Both the position numbers and the translations under genes were made by a program. A stretch of DNA of 64,000 nt from Casuarius casuarius (lineage: Eukaryota; Chordata; Aves; Casuariiformes; Casuariidae). Below are positions 61,001-64,000 of the stretch, one piece after another (within the stretch, counting starts at the first letter, position 1; every line of letters starts with the position of its first letter). The notes under the pieces are model-generated. The model did not search any database and was not told the origin of the DNA. It was given only the letters and a program-made list of their open reading frames with translations. The DNA is taken from positions 2,844,505-2,908,504 of the forward strand of contig PTFA01000028.1 in assembly GCA_003342895.1 (NCBI GenBank). Reading direction: 5' to 3'.

Positions 61001-63461
61001 TTCCCACTGATTGAGGTTCAGCTTGAGGTTGATGGCTTGTGCTGATTAAACCCTAACTACATACATACTTCCTGTCCACCATTTTTCCACTTAAATTGTT
61101 TCTGAGAGAGTATTTTGTTTGTACAAATCTGATGGGAATCTGGTTCTTCTGCTCGGTGCTCTACACATGCTAATTCAGGATGATGAGGGCAGAGGGGAAT
61201 GTGGGAGTGATGGGGCTGATTAAGCAAAAACACTTTCCAGAAGCCAGTGACTCCTGTGATGAGGCACAAATTGCTGTGTGAAAGATGTTTCATTTTGCCA
61301 AGTGCAAAAGCCTTTGCCTGCTTTTAGATTGTGAGTGTAATATGTCAGCTCTGAGCTGTAAAACATAGCTCATTTATTATTGCAATATGAGGACACCTAG
61401 AGCTAGCAGAAGAAGAAAAAAAAAACCACATACGAAAAAAGAGCATAGAGCACATCCTGCTCTGAAAAAGGAAAAGCAAAGGGGGTAGGGGGAGAGATGA
61501 GGCAAAAAAAAGCTAGTCTTATGACACTCAGCCTTCCTGTGAGCTTCTCCCTGCTGGTACTATACCAGGTGCCCCTTCTCCCCTCACCTCTTTCCCTACA
61601 TAATTTCTTGTGGCTGGATCAATTGCCTCAACCCAAGAATGTCCTCTGTCAATGCTCAAAGTCTCATGTATGACCCCCATTAACTCAATCATACCTGTCT
61701 GGACTTCTCTGGATCATGAGCATATGTACCCACAGAAGTAGTTTGCAGCCCAACACATTGGGGCAATTTCTAGTGGGTTACATGTTTCTAGCAGAGACAA
61801 AACACTTCAACGTTGGATGCGGAGACCATGGAGCTCTTGCTTTGGTGGTCTGTGGCTGGGGTGTACCAGTTATCACCCTTTCCTGCTCTCCAGGGTCCTT
61901 ACAGATAACCTGTGAGTTGACACTGCCTCTGGGTGTCCCCCTCAGCCATGTTCTGCCATGGCTCAGCACCTGGTAGCAGCTAAGGCATCATGACTGTGGC
62001 AAACTGGTTCCTTCCTCCTGTCTACTCCTGTCTTGGAGGAGAAGCAGTGGCCTCATTCCTCCTAACCTAGTGCCATGGTTGAAGATCCCAGGCTCTGGAG
62101 AGGAGTGCTGGTTTCACAGCTGGGTGGTTACTGGACAACTGAGATTTGCTTCTTCTGTCTATTGCCCCATGTACTGTCAGCAAGTGCTGTAGGGAAGGCT
62201 GTGTTGAAGCTTGCAGGAGGCTGGGTCACGGCCTGATCCCAGGAGTGGTTCCTTTTTTCCTGCACTCTTACATACTGCTTCAGAACTGTGTCCTGCAGCA
62301 TGTTCTCTTGAGAGTCCCTGACTGGACTCTTTTTTCTCCTTAAACATACACACCAATAACAGCACTAAAGATGAGGTGACTATGCTGCATGCCTGCTCCT
62401 CAGGCAGTATTTGTGGAGGCACAGATGTACACAGAAAGGTTTGAATCAGCTCTAGGAGCAAGTCATGAGCAAAGAGGATTTCTTCTTCCTTTTCTTGGGA
62501 AGCAGCTGAGGTGATAAGCTGAGGTCTCTTAGGCACCGAGGTCCAGCTATTGCCTGGCTCCAGGGTGAAATGATCAGGCTACCAGAGAAGCACCAGTGCA
62601 GATGATCAGGATCCAGTTACGATGCTTAGAGGAAGGCAATGAATACCTGGCTTCTGTCCTTGACTGTCACTGTGAGCTTGAGCAGCCCATTGCTGTGTAG
62701 TTGCTTCTGTTTCTCTGGCTCCGAGCAGGAGTACCACTCCTTATGCCTCTCATGGATTGCTGTAAAGCTTAATGAAAAATTCAAGTTACCTTTCATTTAA
62801 GATCTCCAAGTACAAAGGATTGTGATTTTAGTGATGCAGTTCTAGAACTAGAAACAGTATTTCGTAAAAGAGGAAAGCATGGATGTTGCAGACTACAAAA
62901 AGGAGGCTACGTTAGGAGCAAAGGATCAGAAGAAGAATTAATGAGATTGTGAGATAGCCCTGCCAGAAGCAGCTAATACCATAAGCCATCCTATGGTTGG
63001 CGATGTGAGAGGCTAGAAGGGAGCTTGTTTGCCCTTCCCCTCTGAATAATGTAACTTTTACATGACTCATAATGAAGCCCGTAGTATGAAATCCTAATGC
63101 TTATGCAAGTTCTTTGCTTAGGGGTGTATTACGGAGTGTGTGCATGCATGTATGCTTTTATAAGTCAAGTGGAATTTTGCTCCCTGTAGAAAAGTGAATT
63201 ATACTAATAGGCAATTTTGTGTTTTATAGATTACAACTTGCAGATGATGAAAGAACAGTTGCTATTAGAGACTATGAAACCATATATACAATTTCTGGCA
63301 GCAGTTCACCTTCAGATATTTTACCAATGCTGTATCTCTCCTCTGAATCACCTCCAAAATATGAAGAAAAAGAAGCATCAATAACAAATAATGAATATTC
63401 TCCATCCTCTTCTTCATCTTCTTCATCTATTTCCTTAGCTACATCTGACACTAGCTCATAG
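58044..63461 (+). CDS. TMEM171: Transmembrane protein 171
   Basis: Three coding exons, 58044-58674, 59894-60032 and 63230-63461, join in phase to 333 residues (human protein 324). The start chosen is ATG at 58044 (MYPGAVPVPGGEG), just inside the exon whose acceptor is GTGTTCACAG at 57970. Four hydrophobic helices lie at about residues 21-45, 57-78, 107-131 and 159-181. A glycosylation sequon NYT at 144 sits in the TM3-TM4 loop, and a basic KKK (182-184) follows TM4. The long C-terminal tail is acidic, proline- and serine-rich, with PPxY-type motifs (PPPPPPYF, NPPPYHTIF, SPPKYEE) and the conserved YETIYTISG stretch. Function is not established. PPxY motifs usually bind WW-domain ubiquitin ligases of the NEDD4 family (inference). 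Its position downstream of FCHO2 matches the human order. Confidence 0.96.
59500..59500. other. Ambiguous base (N)
   Basis: A single N in the first coding intron of TMEM171; it does not affect the coding exons. Confidence 0.99.
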
Positions 63462-63539
63462 AGAAGTGTCAACTAGACTTCATTTTTAAATGAAATTGTA
63501 CACTCAGATTTAAGATTTTTAATTTTATTTACATTTTAT

Positions 63540-63545
63540 AATAAA
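63540..63545 (+). terminator. TMEM171: TMEM171 polyadenylation signal
   Basis: AATAAA about 80 nt after the TAG at 63459-63461, followed by a GT-rich stretch (GTTGGCTGTGTCT). The 3' UTR would be very short. A longer form beyond the window edge cannot be excluded. Confidence 0.65.
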
Positions 63546-64000
63546 AGCAATAATGTTGGCTGTGTCTAATTTTTCATCAGAGAGCATAAATGATGAATTT
63601 GGGTTTTCAAGAAATATTAGATAATGCTGGGCTTCTGAGCAAATGGTTTGAAGAGATTCAGATCACTGCAATAACGTCAAATGTTCATCTTGTTCCGTTA
63701 CAGCTTTAGTTTCTGTTTTTAGTTGTTCTTTATATAATGGAGGCACTAAGTAGAGAATTTTTTGCTTATTTTAATTAAATCTGGTTGGAGCTACAAAAAA
63801 AGAAATAATAAGGAAGTGTTTTTATTTCTATTTTTGTATGACTTTTCTGGAAAGTACTTGTTTGCAAAGTTACTGACTTTATATATAGCCTGACAGCATC
63901 ATGAATAGAGGGATCTGTAAGATGGGGGGCAAATATGGAGAATTAAATGCGTACTTTTTGGTCTGCCTGGTAACAAACACAGCTTAATTTAGACTCTCTC

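Noticed and set aside
1..64000. CRISPR arrays, operons, rRNA or tRNA genes
   Set aside because: Nothing of this kind is visible; the window is vertebrate nuclear DNA.

Overview
The window looks like a bird (sauropsid) nuclear genome. It has vertebrate genes with long introns and few interspersed repeats. Those I recognise are mainly CR1 LINE fragments ending in the avian TTCTATGA-type tail. The gene order FCHO2 then TMEM171 matches human 5q13, which corresponds to the Z chromosome in birds; the Z assignment is inference. One ambiguous base (N) lies at 59500.

1-34.3 kb: the 3' two thirds of FCHO2 on the + strand. I placed 16 constitutive exons (5258-32033) that join in phase to 518 codons, matching residues ~293 to the end of the ~810-residue family protein. 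They cover the AP2-activating linker and the C-terminal mu-homology domain. A long 3' UTR ends at a poly(A) signal at 34301. Unusual splicing features: an AT-AC minor-class (U12) intron, a GC-AG intron, a 12-nt microexon, and an extra phase-neutral 510-nt exon (14826-15335) that would insert 170 residues into the linker. That insert includes a WxxF-acidic motif of the AP2-appendage-binding type.

34.3-51.3 kb: not an empty spacer. On the minus strand a series of short exons with good splice sites and matching phases can be read from 49979 down to 46699, with further candidate exons down to 36.8 kb. It reads toward FCHO2 and probably starts at the CpG island near 51.3 kb. I do not recognise the protein, and I know of no gene at this position in human. 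It is the most interesting item here. One junction (48389/48302) is out of phase, so it may be a living gene with an assembly error or a misplaced splice site, or a decaying one. The same interval holds CR1 fragments and simple repeats.

51.2-52.3 kb: a strong CpG island with GC boxes, a TATA-like element and a splice donor, apparently a divergent promoter serving TMEM171 (+) and the minus-strand gene (-).

52-64 kb: TMEM171 on the + strand. A 5' intron is followed by three coding exons (58044-63461, 333 residues) encoding a four-helix membrane protein with a PPxY-rich cytoplasmic tail, and a poly(A) signal at 63540. FCHO2 acts at clathrin-coated pits and TMEM171 is a little-studied membrane protein. 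Nothing in the sequence says the genes cooperate.
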